From Rhodothermota bacterium (lineage in GTDB: Bacteria > Hydrogenedentota > Hydrogenedentia > Hydrogenedentales > GCA-2746185), in NCBI GenBank assembly GCA_009885415.1, contig VFKU01000205.1:1-7013 (forward strand): 7,013 nt of DNA, given 5' to 3'. Each line of letters begins with the position of its first letter. Position 1 is the first letter of the stretch. A program made the translations under genes and the position numbers. The notes beneath the pieces were generated by a model. It saw only the letters and a list, made by a program, of their open reading frames with translations. It was not told the origin of the DNA and made no database searches. Below are positions 1-6,121 of this stretch, piece after piece.

Positions 1-20
1 AGAGCTAGCCACTTTGGACT

Positions 21-65
21 GCGGCAGCGATAGCTGCCGCTTTACCAAGCCCAGCAAAGCTGGGC
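21..65. repeat. Tandem perfect palindromes (REP-like or terminator-like element)
   Basis: Two perfect hairpins lie 8 bp apart. The first has an 8 bp stem, GCGGCAGC at 21-28 and GCTGCCGC at 33-40, closed by the tetraloop GATA and followed by TTTACC. The second has a 7 bp stem, GCCCAGC at 49-55 and GCTGGGC at 59-65, closed by AAA. GCCGC at 36-40 can also pair with GCGGC at 64-68, so an alternative fold competes with both hairpins. The short T-run after the first stem would make only a weak terminator for a gene entering from the left. The compact palindromic design also fits a dispersed repetitive extragenic element, but only one copy is visible here, so that reading is an inference. Confidence 0.5.
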
Positions 66-116
66 GGCGCCACACCCGAGCCTCGCACTCCGAAAGAAAA
101 TCCACCCCCACCAGAA

Positions 117-146
117 TTGCCACCCCACCGCCGCCCCGTCTATGCT
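117..146 (+). promoter_or_regulatory. Candidate sigma-70-type promoter for the Gfo/Idh gene
   Basis: TTGCCA at 117-122 matches five of six bases of the -35 consensus. After an 18 bp spacer, TATGCT at 141-146 matches four of six bases of the -10 consensus. Transcription would start near 153, leaving a leader of about 38 nt before the ATG at 191. A GAGG at 175-178 could serve as the ribosome binding site, though its 12 nt spacing is long. Promoter consensus in this lineage is uncertain, so this is only a candidate. Confidence 0.35.
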
Positions 147-190
147 AGGGCTCGGTTCTCCCCCACAACACAACGAGGCTCGCTCATCCC

Positions 191-1468
191 ATGTCCGGTT
201 CCCGCCCCTTCTCGCGTCGCAACTTTATGAAAACCGGCACCATCGCCGCGGCGGCAGGCGCAGCGACCCTCTCCGCCAAAAGCTACGCGCGCACCATCGG
301 CGCAAACGATCGCCTCAACGCCGCCATCATCGGGTGCGGCGGCATGGGCGGCAGCCACCTGAACACGCTCATCGCCCTGACGAAAGAGGACAATATCGCC
401 CTGCGCGCGGTCTGCGACGTGAACCCCGAACGCGCCAACAACTTTCGCGACCGCATTTCGGAAGCCGGCGGCAAGGCCCGCGTCTCCACCGACTACCGCG
501 ACGTGCTCGACGACTCCAAGATCGACTACGTCGTCATCGCCGCGCCGGAGCACGCCCACCACCACCTCGCGATGGCCGCGCTCGACGCGGGAAAACACGT
601 CTACTGCGAGAAACCGCTCTGCTACGACGTGAAGGAGGCGAAAGAAGTCGTTGCGAAAGCCGCATCGACTCCGCTCAAGCTTCAAGTCGGCGTGCAAGGC
701 ATGGCGGACGACAGCTACTCCTCCGCGCAGGACGCGATCCGCGCCGGGAAAATCGGCACGGTCGTGCAGGCCCAGATCGACTACGTGCGCAACCACTCGC
801 TCGATAGCGGCCCCTGGCGCCGCGACGAGATCACTGACGCTACTCCCATGCCCGCGGACCTCGACTGGAACGCTTGGCTCCACCCGCGCCCGCCGCGCAC
901 CTGGGACCCGCACCACTACTTCGAGTGGCGCTGCTACCGCGACTACTCCGGCGGCATCGCGACCGATCTCTTCGTGCATCGTGTGACGCGCATCATTCGC
1001 GCCTGCGGCCTCACCTTCCCGTCCAGCGCGATCGGCATGGGCGGCATCTACACCTGGAACGATGGCCGCGACCTCCCCGACAGCATGGAGATGCTGCTCG
1101 AGTACCCCGCCGTCGAAGGCATCACCGCCGGCATGACCGTGCACCTCCTCGGCACCATGGCCAACCAAAAACAGAACCCGCACTGCATCCGCGGAAAGAC
1201 CGGCACCCTCACCTTCACCAAAGAGGGCTGGGAGATCACTGCCGAAGAAGGCGGCGAGGTCATCGAAAAACACGTCAAGACCGGCGGCGAAGACCTCCGT
1301 CCGCACCACATGAACCACCACGCCGCCATCCGCACCGGCGCGCCGCTCAATTGCCCGCCCGAGCTCGGCCTCTACGGCGTCGTCGCCACCCGCATGGGCA
1401 ACCTGGCGTGGTTCCAGCGCAAGCTCGTCGGCTGGGACGCCGCGAACCAGGCGGTGATCGCGCTCTAA
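191..1468 (+). CDS. Tat-exported Gfo/Idh/MocA family oxidoreductase
   Basis: This 425-residue protein is a probable NAD(P)-dependent dehydrogenase of the Gfo/Idh/MocA family, which mostly acts on sugars, cyclitols or their oxidised derivatives. It begins with a twin-arginine signal: SRRNFMK at residues 8-14, an Ala/Gly-rich hydrophobic stretch at about 16-28, and a likely cleavage site after SYA (residue 33). The Rossmann dinucleotide site follows directly (AAIIGCGGMGGSH, 44-56). The family EKP motif with its catalytic-type lysine is at 140-142, and the conserved Asp and His of GGIATDLFVH are D259 and H263. Length is normal for exported members. Such proteins fold with cofactor in the cytoplasm and act in the periplasm. 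It stands alone between a candidate promoter and a terminator-like hairpin. No sugar-pathway neighbour is visible, so the substrate is unknown. Confidence 0.93.
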   Translation: MSGSRPFSRRNFMKTGTIAAAAGAATLSAKSYARTIGANDRLNAAIIGCGGMGGSHLNTLIALTKEDNIALRAVCDVNPERANNFRDRISEAGGKARVSTDYRDVLDDSKIDYVVIAAPEHAHHHLAMAALDAGKHVYCEKPLCYDVKEAKEVVAKAASTPLKLQVGVQGMADDSYSSAQDAIRAGKIGTVVQAQIDYVRNHSLDSGPWRRDEITDATPMPADLDWNAWLHPRPPRTWDPHHYFEWRCYRDYSGGIATDLFVHRVTRIIRACGLTFPSSAIGMGGIYTWNDGRDLPDSMEMLLEYPAVEGITAGMTVHLLGTMANQKQNPHCIRGKTGTLTFTKEGWEITAEEGGEVIEKHVKTGGEDLRPHHMNHHAAIRTGAPLNCPPELGLYGVVATRMGNLAWFQRKLVGWDAANQAVIAL

Positions 1469-1502
1469 GCGCCGTTGCTTCGCAGGGGCGCGGGGATCTT
1501 TT
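1469..1502 (+). terminator. Terminator-like hairpin after the Gfo/Idh gene
   Basis: Directly after the TAA, GCGCC at 1469-1473 pairs with GGCGC at 1487-1491. Within the loop, TGC/GCA (with a T-G pair) gives a short inner stem closed by TTC. The hairpin is followed by GGGGATC and then TTTT at 1499-1502. The T-run is short and about 7 nt from the stem, so it is a weak intrinsic terminator at best. It suggests that the next gene has its own transcription start. Confidence 0.35.
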
Positions 1503-1563
1503 CCACGCCTCGGCGAATTGTATTTAGTCCAGTGCGGCAAAAGTGCTATTCTCCCGGCGCTAC

Positions 1564-1570
1564 GAGGGGA
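1564..1570 (+). promoter_or_regulatory. Ribosome binding site deciding the DUF420 start
   Basis: GAGGGGA lies 8 nt upstream of the ATG at 1579. It is inside the longer reading frame that opens with GTG at 1543, which has no comparable purine-rich site before it. This favours the ATG start. Confidence 0.6.
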
Positions 1571-1578
1571 CTTTATCT

Positions 1579-2124
1579 ATGAGCGAAGCCGTTATGCGCC
1601 GCGAGAACTTGCGTCCCGTGATCGTCCGTATCCTCGCGCTGAGCGCCGCCGCCTTCGGGTTTCTCTTGTGGCTGCTCTACTTCAAACGCGGTGAAGACGC
1701 CAACCCTGACGCGCTCTCGTTCCTGCCCGCGCTGAACGCAACGCTGAACGGCTTGGCCGCGGCGTGTATCGTCGCCGGCGTCATCGCGATCAAGGCCGGA
1801 CACAAGCGCATCCACATGACCTTGATGATCACCGCGCTCAGCCTATCGGTGATTTTCCTCGTGAGCTACATCACCTACCACAACATCCACGGGGACACGA
1901 AGTTTCTCACTGGCGGCGCGATACGCTACGTTTACTTTGGCGTTCTCATCTCGCACATCGCCTGCACGGTCTTCGCATTGCCGCTCATCATGAGTGCGGT
2001 GTATTTTGCCGTGACACGCCGATTCGATCTCCATAAACGGGTGGTCAAGTTCACCGTCCCGATTTGGCTTTACGTGTCCATCACCGGCGTGCTGATCTAT
2101 TTCCTGTTGAAGGCTAATTCCTGA
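1579..2124 (+). CDS. DUF420 family polytopic membrane protein (YozB/CtaM-like)
   Basis: This is a 181-residue integral membrane protein. Five hydrophobic helices are visible at about 14-35, 50-72, 80-99, 117-143 and 158-178. Conserved histidines lie near membrane edges: GHKRIH (H75, H79), YHNIH (H101, H104), SH (H126) and LHKR (H152). This pattern identifies the DUF420 family, which includes YozB of Bacillus and CtaM of Staphylococcus aureus; CtaM is needed for a functional aa3-type quinol oxidase. By analogy the protein may help assemble or support a respiratory haem-copper oxidase, but no oxidase gene is nearby, so its role here is inferred. The frame can be extended to a GTG at 1543 (193 residues), but the ribosome binding site at 1564-1570 points to this ATG. 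It converges on the FMN reductase gene. Confidence 0.88.
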   Translation: MSEAVMRRENLRPVIVRILALSAAAFGFLLWLLYFKRGEDANPDALSFLPALNATLNGLAAACIVAGVIAIKAGHKRIHMTLMITALSLSVIFLVSYITYHNIHGDTKFLTGGAIRYVYFGVLISHIACTVFALPLIMSAVYFAVTRRFDLHKRVVKFTVPIWLYVSITGVLIYFLLKANS

Positions 2125-2131
2125 CGCCAGC

Positions 2132-2151
2132 CGCGCTACGCGCGCAGTTTT
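2132..2151 (+). terminator. Possible weak terminator at the convergent gene boundary
   Basis: CGCGC at 2132-2136 pairs with GCGCG at 2140-2144 around the loop TAC, followed by CAG and TTTT at 2148-2151. It would serve the rightward DUF420 transcript, whose stop lies 8 bp upstream. It overlaps the stop codon and last codons of the opposing FMN reductase gene. The stem is only 5 bp, so confidence is low. Confidence 0.28.
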
Positions 2152-2714
2152 CGCAAGACGGCCGCCAGGTTTTTCCCCAACCCCTCGATGCCAGCCTGCT
2201 GCTGCGCGTCCTTGAGGCGTCCGTCCGCGTCGAAGGCTTCGTGCGCTTTCGCGACGGCGATCTGCGCGGGGAGCACCAGCACCTGGATGTTACCCAGAAT
2301 CGCGCGCACATGCACGAGGCCGCGCAGACCACCCAGCGCACCCGGCGACGCGCTCATCAACGCCGCCACCTTGCCGGCGAAGGCCTCGAGCGGCTTCTCG
2401 TTTCCCTCGCGGCGCGAGGCCCAGTCAATCGCATTCTTCAGCAGCGGCGTAATCGACGAGTTGTATTCCGGCGCAGCGATGAGAAATCCGTCGTGCGACA
2501 TCAGCAATTCCTTGAAGGCGCGCGCATTCTTCGGCATTCCGCCGCGCGCCTCCTCGTCTTCGTCGAAGAGCGGCAGGGGCAGCGCGCGCCAGTCCACCTC
2601 GGTGACTCTTGCGCCTTCGGCCCGTGCCGCCTCGGCCGCGATCTTGAGCACGCGAGAATTGTGCGACGCTGCGCGTGTGCTGCCTGAAAACGCCACAATG
2701 CTGGGTGTGTACAT
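2136..2714 (-). CDS. NADPH-dependent FMN reductase (flavodoxin-like fold)
   Basis: This 192-residue protein belongs to the NADPH-dependent FMN reductase family (ArsH, chromate/quinone reductase and azoreductase relatives), soluble flavoproteins that reduce FMN, quinones or other acceptors. The FMN phosphate-binding loop is GSTRAASHNSR at 11-21, and the second flavin motif PEYNSSITPLLKNAIDW spans 82-98. Other conserved segments are LPLPLFDED (46-53) and SASPGALGG (121-129). An in-frame ATG lies four codons upstream (2726), but it has no ribosome binding site. GGAGAG at 2719-2724 sits 4 nt before the ATG at 2714, so that start is chosen. The gene follows the SDR gene by 33 bp and is the last of the leftward series. 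It may supply reduced flavin or detoxify quinones; a link to the lipid genes upstream is only positional. Confidence 0.92.
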   Translation of the reverse strand: MYTPSIVAFSGSTRAASHNSRVLKIAAEAARAEGARVTEVDWRALPLPLFDEDEEARGGMPKNARAFKELLMSHDGFLIAAPEYNSSITPLLKNAIDWASRREGNEKPLEAFAGKVAALMSASPGALGGLRGLVHVRAILGNIQVLVLPAQIAVAKAHEAFDADGRLKDAQQQAGIEGLGKNLAAVLRKLRA

Positions 2715-2718
2715 GCGT

Positions 2719-2724
2719 CTCTCC
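2719..2724 (-). promoter_or_regulatory. Ribosome binding site deciding the FMN reductase start
   Basis: On the minus strand GGAGAG stands 4 nt before the ATG at 2714-2712. It overlaps the alternative upstream ATG (2726-2724), which itself lacks any purine-rich leader. This supports a protein that begins MYTPS. Confidence 0.55.
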
Positions 2725-2747
2725 ATGAATTCAGAGTTCGTGTTGTG

Positions 2748-3536
2748 CTATGAAATGACTTGCGGCTGGCCGTCCGGCACGCACAGGTACTGCTCAAAGT
2801 CCGTGTAGCCCACCGCGCGCAAGAACTCCTCGTCGATCAGCGCCTTGCCGTTCGACAGATCCGGCCGTCGCACGCTCTCGAACGACGCGTCCGCGAGAAT
2901 GTCCGCCTTGCGCCACACGCTTGGGTCGCCGAGCTTCCAGTTGATCGTCGCGAAGGACTCGATCAGCGTCTTCGGCCAGAGCGCCGTCGCGCGGAGGTTG
3001 TAGTCGCCGAACTCCAGCGGGATGCCGTGCGCGATCATCGTCATGCCGAATTTACTGATGCAATAGCCGATGTGCCCCGGGAGCATCTTCATGTCGATCG
3101 GCGGCGACATCAAAATGACGTGTCCGCTCTTCTGCGCCTTCATCGCCGGCAGAAACGCACTCGTCACCGCAAACGCCCCGCGCGCGTTCACGTCCATCAT
3201 CAGATCGAAGCGCTTCATCGGCGTCTCGTCCATGGTCTTCCACCACAGCGCGCCGGCGTTGTTAATGACCACGTCCACGCGCCCGAAATGGTCGAGTGTC
3301 GCCCGCGCCGCCGCCTCCACGCTCCCGACGTCGGTCACGTCGCAGCGTAACGGAAACACCTCCGTGCCGTGCCGCGAAATCTCGTCTGCCGCGGTAAAGA
3401 TGGTCCCCGGCAGCCGCGGATTCTCCTCCGTGCTCTTTGCCGCGACGACAATGTCGTAGCCCTCGCGCGCGAAGCGGTGAGCACAGGCCTTCCCGATTCC
3501 GCGCGACGCGCCGGTGATGAATGCGACTTTTCTCAT
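2748..3536 (-). CDS. HSDL2-like short-chain dehydrogenase/reductase (SDR)
   Basis: This 262-residue NAD(P)-dependent oxidoreductase has a classical SDR fold. The cofactor loop TGASRGIG is at 8-15, NNAG at 92-95, and the active-site tetrad N117, S144, Y158 and K162 (YCISK) is complete. Several stretches match the HSDL2 branch rather than generic FabG-like SDRs: AAKSTEENPRLPGTI (32-46) with TAADEI, DLMMDVNARG (111-120), MSPPIDM (143-149), ALWPKT (185-190) and RKADILADA (209-217). Animal HSDL2 is a mitochondrial/peroxisomal protein tied to fatty-acid metabolism and carries a C-terminal SCP2 domain, absent here. A strong ribosome binding site precedes the ATG, whose ATGA overlaps the stop of the hydrolase gene. 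Substrate is unknown; a hydroxy/oxo lipid or acyl compound would suit the family and the neighbours. Confidence 0.92.
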   Translation of the reverse strand: MRKVAFITGASRGIGKACAHRFAREGYDIVVAAKSTEENPRLPGTIFTAADEISRHGTEVFPLRCDVTDVGSVEAAARATLDHFGRVDVVINNAGALWWKTMDETPMKRFDLMMDVNARGAFAVTSAFLPAMKAQKSGHVILMSPPIDMKMLPGHIGYCISKFGMTMIAHGIPLEFGDYNLRATALWPKTLIESFATINWKLGDPSVWRKADILADASFESVRRPDLSNGKALIDEEFLRAVGYTDFEQYLCVPDGQPQVIS

Positions 3537-4420
3537 GGCTTCTCCTCCGTAATTGGGCTTGGCGCGGGCCGCGCACCCTTCATCGCCGACGCGACCCCTT
3601 CGATCGCGCGGCGCACATCCGCTTCATCATTCCACGGAACAAAATGGTTCTTCCCCTCGGGGCGAATCACGCTGACCACGCGCCCCGCCGGAAACTCCCG
3701 TAGCATATAGTCTACGTTTTCTATGGGCACCAACATATCATTCGGCGCGTGCACAATCGCCACCGGACACCGCAGCTCCTTTAGTCGCGGCCGCAGCGCC
3801 TCCAATTCCGCCCGAAGCGGAATCACTTCGCGGTTCGCCATTCGCCACGCGCCGGGAATCATATACGGAACCATCGCAAAATCTGCGAGGTATTGGTACC
3901 ACGCGACGTGCTCCAGCGCGGGATCGAGCGACCCGGCGAGTATCACGAGCCCTCCCACCCACTCCGGGTAATCCAGCGCGGCCTGCACCGCGATCGGCCC
4001 GCCCAGCGAATGCCCCACGAGAATCGTTCCAATTCCCCCGCGCTTCACCAGTAAAGGTTCGAGACTGCGCGCCTGCTCGGGCAGGCTATTGAGAAGCTTC
4101 TTCGGCTGCGTGAATCCGAAACCGGGCCGGTCCACGCTCAGCGATTCAAAGCCCGGCATCGCGTCAAACAGATAACGCTGAAAAGCCGTTGCGTCCCCCG
4201 GCGTCCCGTGAATATAAATCAGCCGCGGCAACTCGGACTGGGGTCCCGTTCCGCTCAGGTAACTCAACGTGATGCCATTGGACGCAACGACTTCCCGGCG
4301 AGCGAGCCCCTCCGGATCGGCCGGCACGACGTAAGCGTCGTACAGTTGGCACGAGGAAATTTCCACGACGACAAACAGCACTACGCTGATGCTCAACACC
4401 CGCAGCGCCCTCCCGCGCAT
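3533..4420 (-). CDS. Alpha/beta hydrolase, probable lipoprotein
   Basis: This 295-residue serine hydrolase has a complete catalytic set: oxyanion-side HGTPG at 71-75, DRPGFG at 97-102, nucleophile elbow GHSLGG with S138, acid D228 (HAPNDMLVP) and base H259 (GKNHF). The N-terminus is a short basic start followed by a hydrophobic stretch (8-20) ending in ISSC, a lipobox-like sequence with C24, so it is probably exported and lipid-anchored; a plain N-terminal membrane anchor is the alternative. The open frame continues upstream to 4711, but that extension is Arg/Cys-rich and lies over the acyltransferase gene, so it is not coding. The chosen ATG is preceded by GGGGGA and separated from the acyltransferase stop by 1 bp. 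Its stop overlaps the SDR start. An esterase or lipase-like role in lipid turnover is plausible but unproven. Confidence 0.92.
   Translation of the reverse strand: MRGRALRVLSISVVLFVVVEISSCQLYDAYVVPADPEGLARREVVASNGITLSYLSGTGPQSELPRLIYIHGTPGDATAFQRYLFDAMPGFESLSVDRPGFGFTQPKKLLNSLPEQARSLEPLLVKRGGIGTILVGHSLGGPIAVQAALDYPEWVGGLVILAGSLDPALEHVAWYQYLADFAMVPYMIPGAWRMANREVIPLRAELEALRPRLKELRCPVAIVHAPNDMLVPIENVDYMLREFPAGRVVSVIRPEGKNHFVPWNDEADVRRAIEGVASAMKGARPAPSPITEEKP
3541..3548 (-). promoter_or_regulatory. Strong ribosome binding site of the SDR gene
   Basis: The minus strand reads GGAGGAGA, then AGCC, then ATG at 3536. This near-perfect Shine-Dalgarno sequence lies within the last codons of the hydrolase gene. 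It can drive both re-initiation and independent initiation at the ATGA junction. Confidence 0.6.
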
Positions 4421-4421
4421 C

Positions 4422-5252
4422 TCAGTCCCCCGGCCGCGCGACGCCAGACAGGCGCAGCACCTGCTCGCGCGCGAGCGCCGCAAGCACCTTGCGGTCGTCG
4501 TCTCCCGGCGCGATCGGCCGGCCAAAGGCCACGGTGACGCGAACGCCGCCGAGGCCCATGATCCGCCACAGGTGCGTCCCGAGTACGTGCTCGGGCCGCC
4601 AGTACGCGACGTCCTCGTGCACGCTGGTGTCGGGCGCGGTCGCCTCCCATCGCAGGCCCACCGGCAAGATCGGCACGCCGCGCTGAATCGCGGGCTGCAC
4701 GAGGGACGCATGAAACGGCATCACCTGCGCGCCGGAACTCGAGGTGCCCTCGAGAAACACGCACACCGGCACACCCGCATCAAAGCGTTCGCCGATCTTT
4801 TCGTTCACCCCCGCGACGCTGCGCCGGTCCGCGCGAGAGATCCCGACCTGTTCAGACGTATTGAAGAGATGCCCGATGATCGGCCAACGCTGCACGTCAG
4901 CCTTCGACACAAACAGTGCCGGACAGACCGCTCCGATCGCCATGATGTCGAGGTAGCCCAGGTGGTTCGGCGTGAGCAGCACCGGCGACGTCGGTAGCTC
5001 CCCTTCGATGGCGACCTCGATCCCGCTAATCCGCGCGCCGCCCTTCATCCAACGGTGCGTGCCTCGCGCAGCGCGGCGGCGGCGCTCGGCGGGGTCGCGC
5101 GTCGAGAGGCGCGCGGCCATGTGCGCGAGGTAACAATAGAGCGTCCACATCGCGAAAAGCCCCAGCCGCCACGCCGCCAGGGCAGGATTCGACCGAGCCC
5201 GGCGCAGCGCCGTGGCGAGTTCTGACTTCTCACTCACGTCGCTCGTATTCAT
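4422..5252 (-). CDS. PlsC-family 1-acyl acyltransferase, OlsA-like
   Basis: This 276-residue membrane-associated acyltransferase transfers a fatty acyl group to a hydroxyl acceptor. Motif I is NHLGYLD (H97 and D102 forming HX4D), motif II is in VGISRADRRS (136-145), motif III is FLEGTSSSG (166-174) and motif IV ILPVGL (195-200). A hydrophobic segment at about 28-48 is a likely membrane anchor. Motif III has EGTSS plus a following MPFHASL rather than the EGTRS of glycerophosphate-type PlsC. Together with the OlsB-like gene just upstream, this favours an OlsA-type enzyme that esterifies an N-(3-hydroxyacyl) amino acid to form a two-chain aminolipid. General lysophosphatidate acyltransferase activity remains possible. 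The ATG overlaps the upstream TGA as ATGA, and the downstream hydrolase starts 1 bp after its stop, so expression is probably coupled. The ribosome binding site is weak, as expected for coupling. Confidence 0.9.
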   Translation of the reverse strand: MNTSDVSEKSELATALRRARSNPALAAWRLGLFAMWTLYCYLAHMAARLSTRDPAERRRRAARGTHRWMKGGARISGIEVAIEGELPTSPVLLTPNHLGYLDIMAIGAVCPALFVSKADVQRWPIIGHLFNTSEQVGISRADRRSVAGVNEKIGERFDAGVPVCVFLEGTSSSGAQVMPFHASLVQPAIQRGVPILPVGLRWEATAPDTSVHEDVAYWRPEHVLGTHLWRIMGLGGVRVTVAFGRPIAPGDDDRKVLAALAREQVLRLSGVARPGD

Positions 5253-6091
5253 TCAATAACATCGAGCCGCGAGAAGTTCACCGCTTTGCCGTCCATGAGA
5301 ATCAGGAAGTCGACCGTGCCAAAAGCGCGATCGATCGCCGGCTCGGAGACCACGAGCGCGCCAAGGCGCAGATACGTCCGGAAAAGTTTCGGCAACTTCA
5401 GCGCGGCACCCAGCGCGGGGTCGTACTCGCGCTCGGGCGCGCCGCACGACTGCAACGCACGCGCGCGCAACCACAGCTCGGGGTGAATGCATTTTCCCTC
5501 GCGGATCGTCTTCAGTGCGCGCCACCCGTCGTCGGGATCCTGCGTGGTCAGCGAACAGCACCCGAAAACGTACTGCAGGCCGCAGGTATTCATGTACGCG
5601 CCGATGCCCAGCCATAACGTAAACATCGCCCGAAAATTCCGGTGGTCCGCCGCCAAACACGCCCGGCTCAGTTCAAGGCTTTTGTCGAGGTAAGGCGCCA
5701 TCGGGGCAAGATCGTATTCTTCGGCCGAATAAATGCCGCCGTTTCGCGCGGCGGCTCCCGCAGCCTGCATGCGATACGTGCCCACGACGCGCCCGCTTTC
5801 CTGATCGACGAGCACTAAATGCGTCATTTTCTCGTCGTAGCGATCACGGTCGAGGCCCGTCGCTATCGAGGACGCGAGGCCCTCTTCGAGTTCAAGGTTG
5901 AACACCTCGAAACGGAGCCGCTGCGCCGCTTCCACGCAGCGCGCGGAATTCGCAAAGCCCGCCACGTAACGATCGCCGTCCCGGCCCGGCAGCGCAAGAA
6001 AATCCACCTCGCCCCAACGATGCTGAAAATCGCCGGCGCCCGCGAAAGGGGCGAGCGTCAGCGGGCCGTCTCCCTGTCCCACTCGAGCCAT
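5249..6091 (-). CDS. OlsB/hemolysin-like GNAT N-acyltransferase
   Basis: This 280-residue protein belongs to the GNAT-fold acyltransferases related to OlsB, which moves a 3-hydroxyacyl chain from acyl carrier protein to the alpha-amino group of ornithine or another amino acid. Family landmarks are AAQRLRFEVFNLEL (55-68), DRDRYDEKMTHLVLVD (81-96), GRVVGTYRM (100-108), SLELSRACL (138-146), a Leu/Gly helix ending YVFGCCSL (174-181), and a C-terminal FRTYLRLGALV (237-247) with FGTVDFLILMD (257-267). The first 40 residues or so show no recognisable domain and are probably variable. The ATG at 6091 has no strong ribosome binding site; a GTG three codons in is an alternative. It follows the ATP-grasp gene by 30 bp and overlaps the OlsA-like gene by 4 bp. 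The amino-acid acceptor cannot be read from the sequence. Confidence 0.9.
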   Translation of the reverse strand: MARVGQGDGPLTLAPFAGAGDFQHRWGEVDFLALPGRDGDRYVAGFANSARCVEAAQRLRFEVFNLELEEGLASSIATGLDRDRYDEKMTHLVLVDQESGRVVGTYRMQAAGAAARNGGIYSAEEYDLAPMAPYLDKSLELSRACLAADHRNFRAMFTLWLGIGAYMNTCGLQYVFGCCSLTTQDPDDGWRALKTIREGKCIHPELWLRARALQSCGAPEREYDPALGAALKLPKLFRTYLRLGALVVSEPAIDRAFGTVDFLILMDGKAVNFSRLDVIE

Positions 6092-6121
6092 GGCGGTGTC
6101 CCGGCGCGTGCGCGCCCTCGG

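Noticed and set aside
140..1540. Very long open frame on the minus strand (466 codons) opposite the Gfo/Idh gene
   Set aside because: It mirrors the codon pattern of a GC-rich gene. The predicted product is Val/Ala/Arg/Gly/His-rich with no recognisable domain, while the opposite strand encodes a complete, motif-perfect enzyme.
1543..1578. GTG start at 1543 for the DUF420 gene
   Set aside because: The extra 12 residues are not part of the first helix, no ribosome binding site precedes the GTG, and a good one sits at 1564-1570 before the ATG at 1579.
2188..2808. 206-codon rightward frame opposite the FMN reductase
   Set aside because: It is Ser/Ala/Arg-rich, has no domain signature, and exactly shadows a motif-complete flavoprotein gene.
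4421..4711. 97-codon N-terminal extension of the hydrolase frame
   Set aside because: It is low-complexity Arg/Cys/Ser sequence overlapping the acyltransferase gene in another frame. The signal-like N-terminus and ribosome binding site mark the ATG at 4420 as the start.
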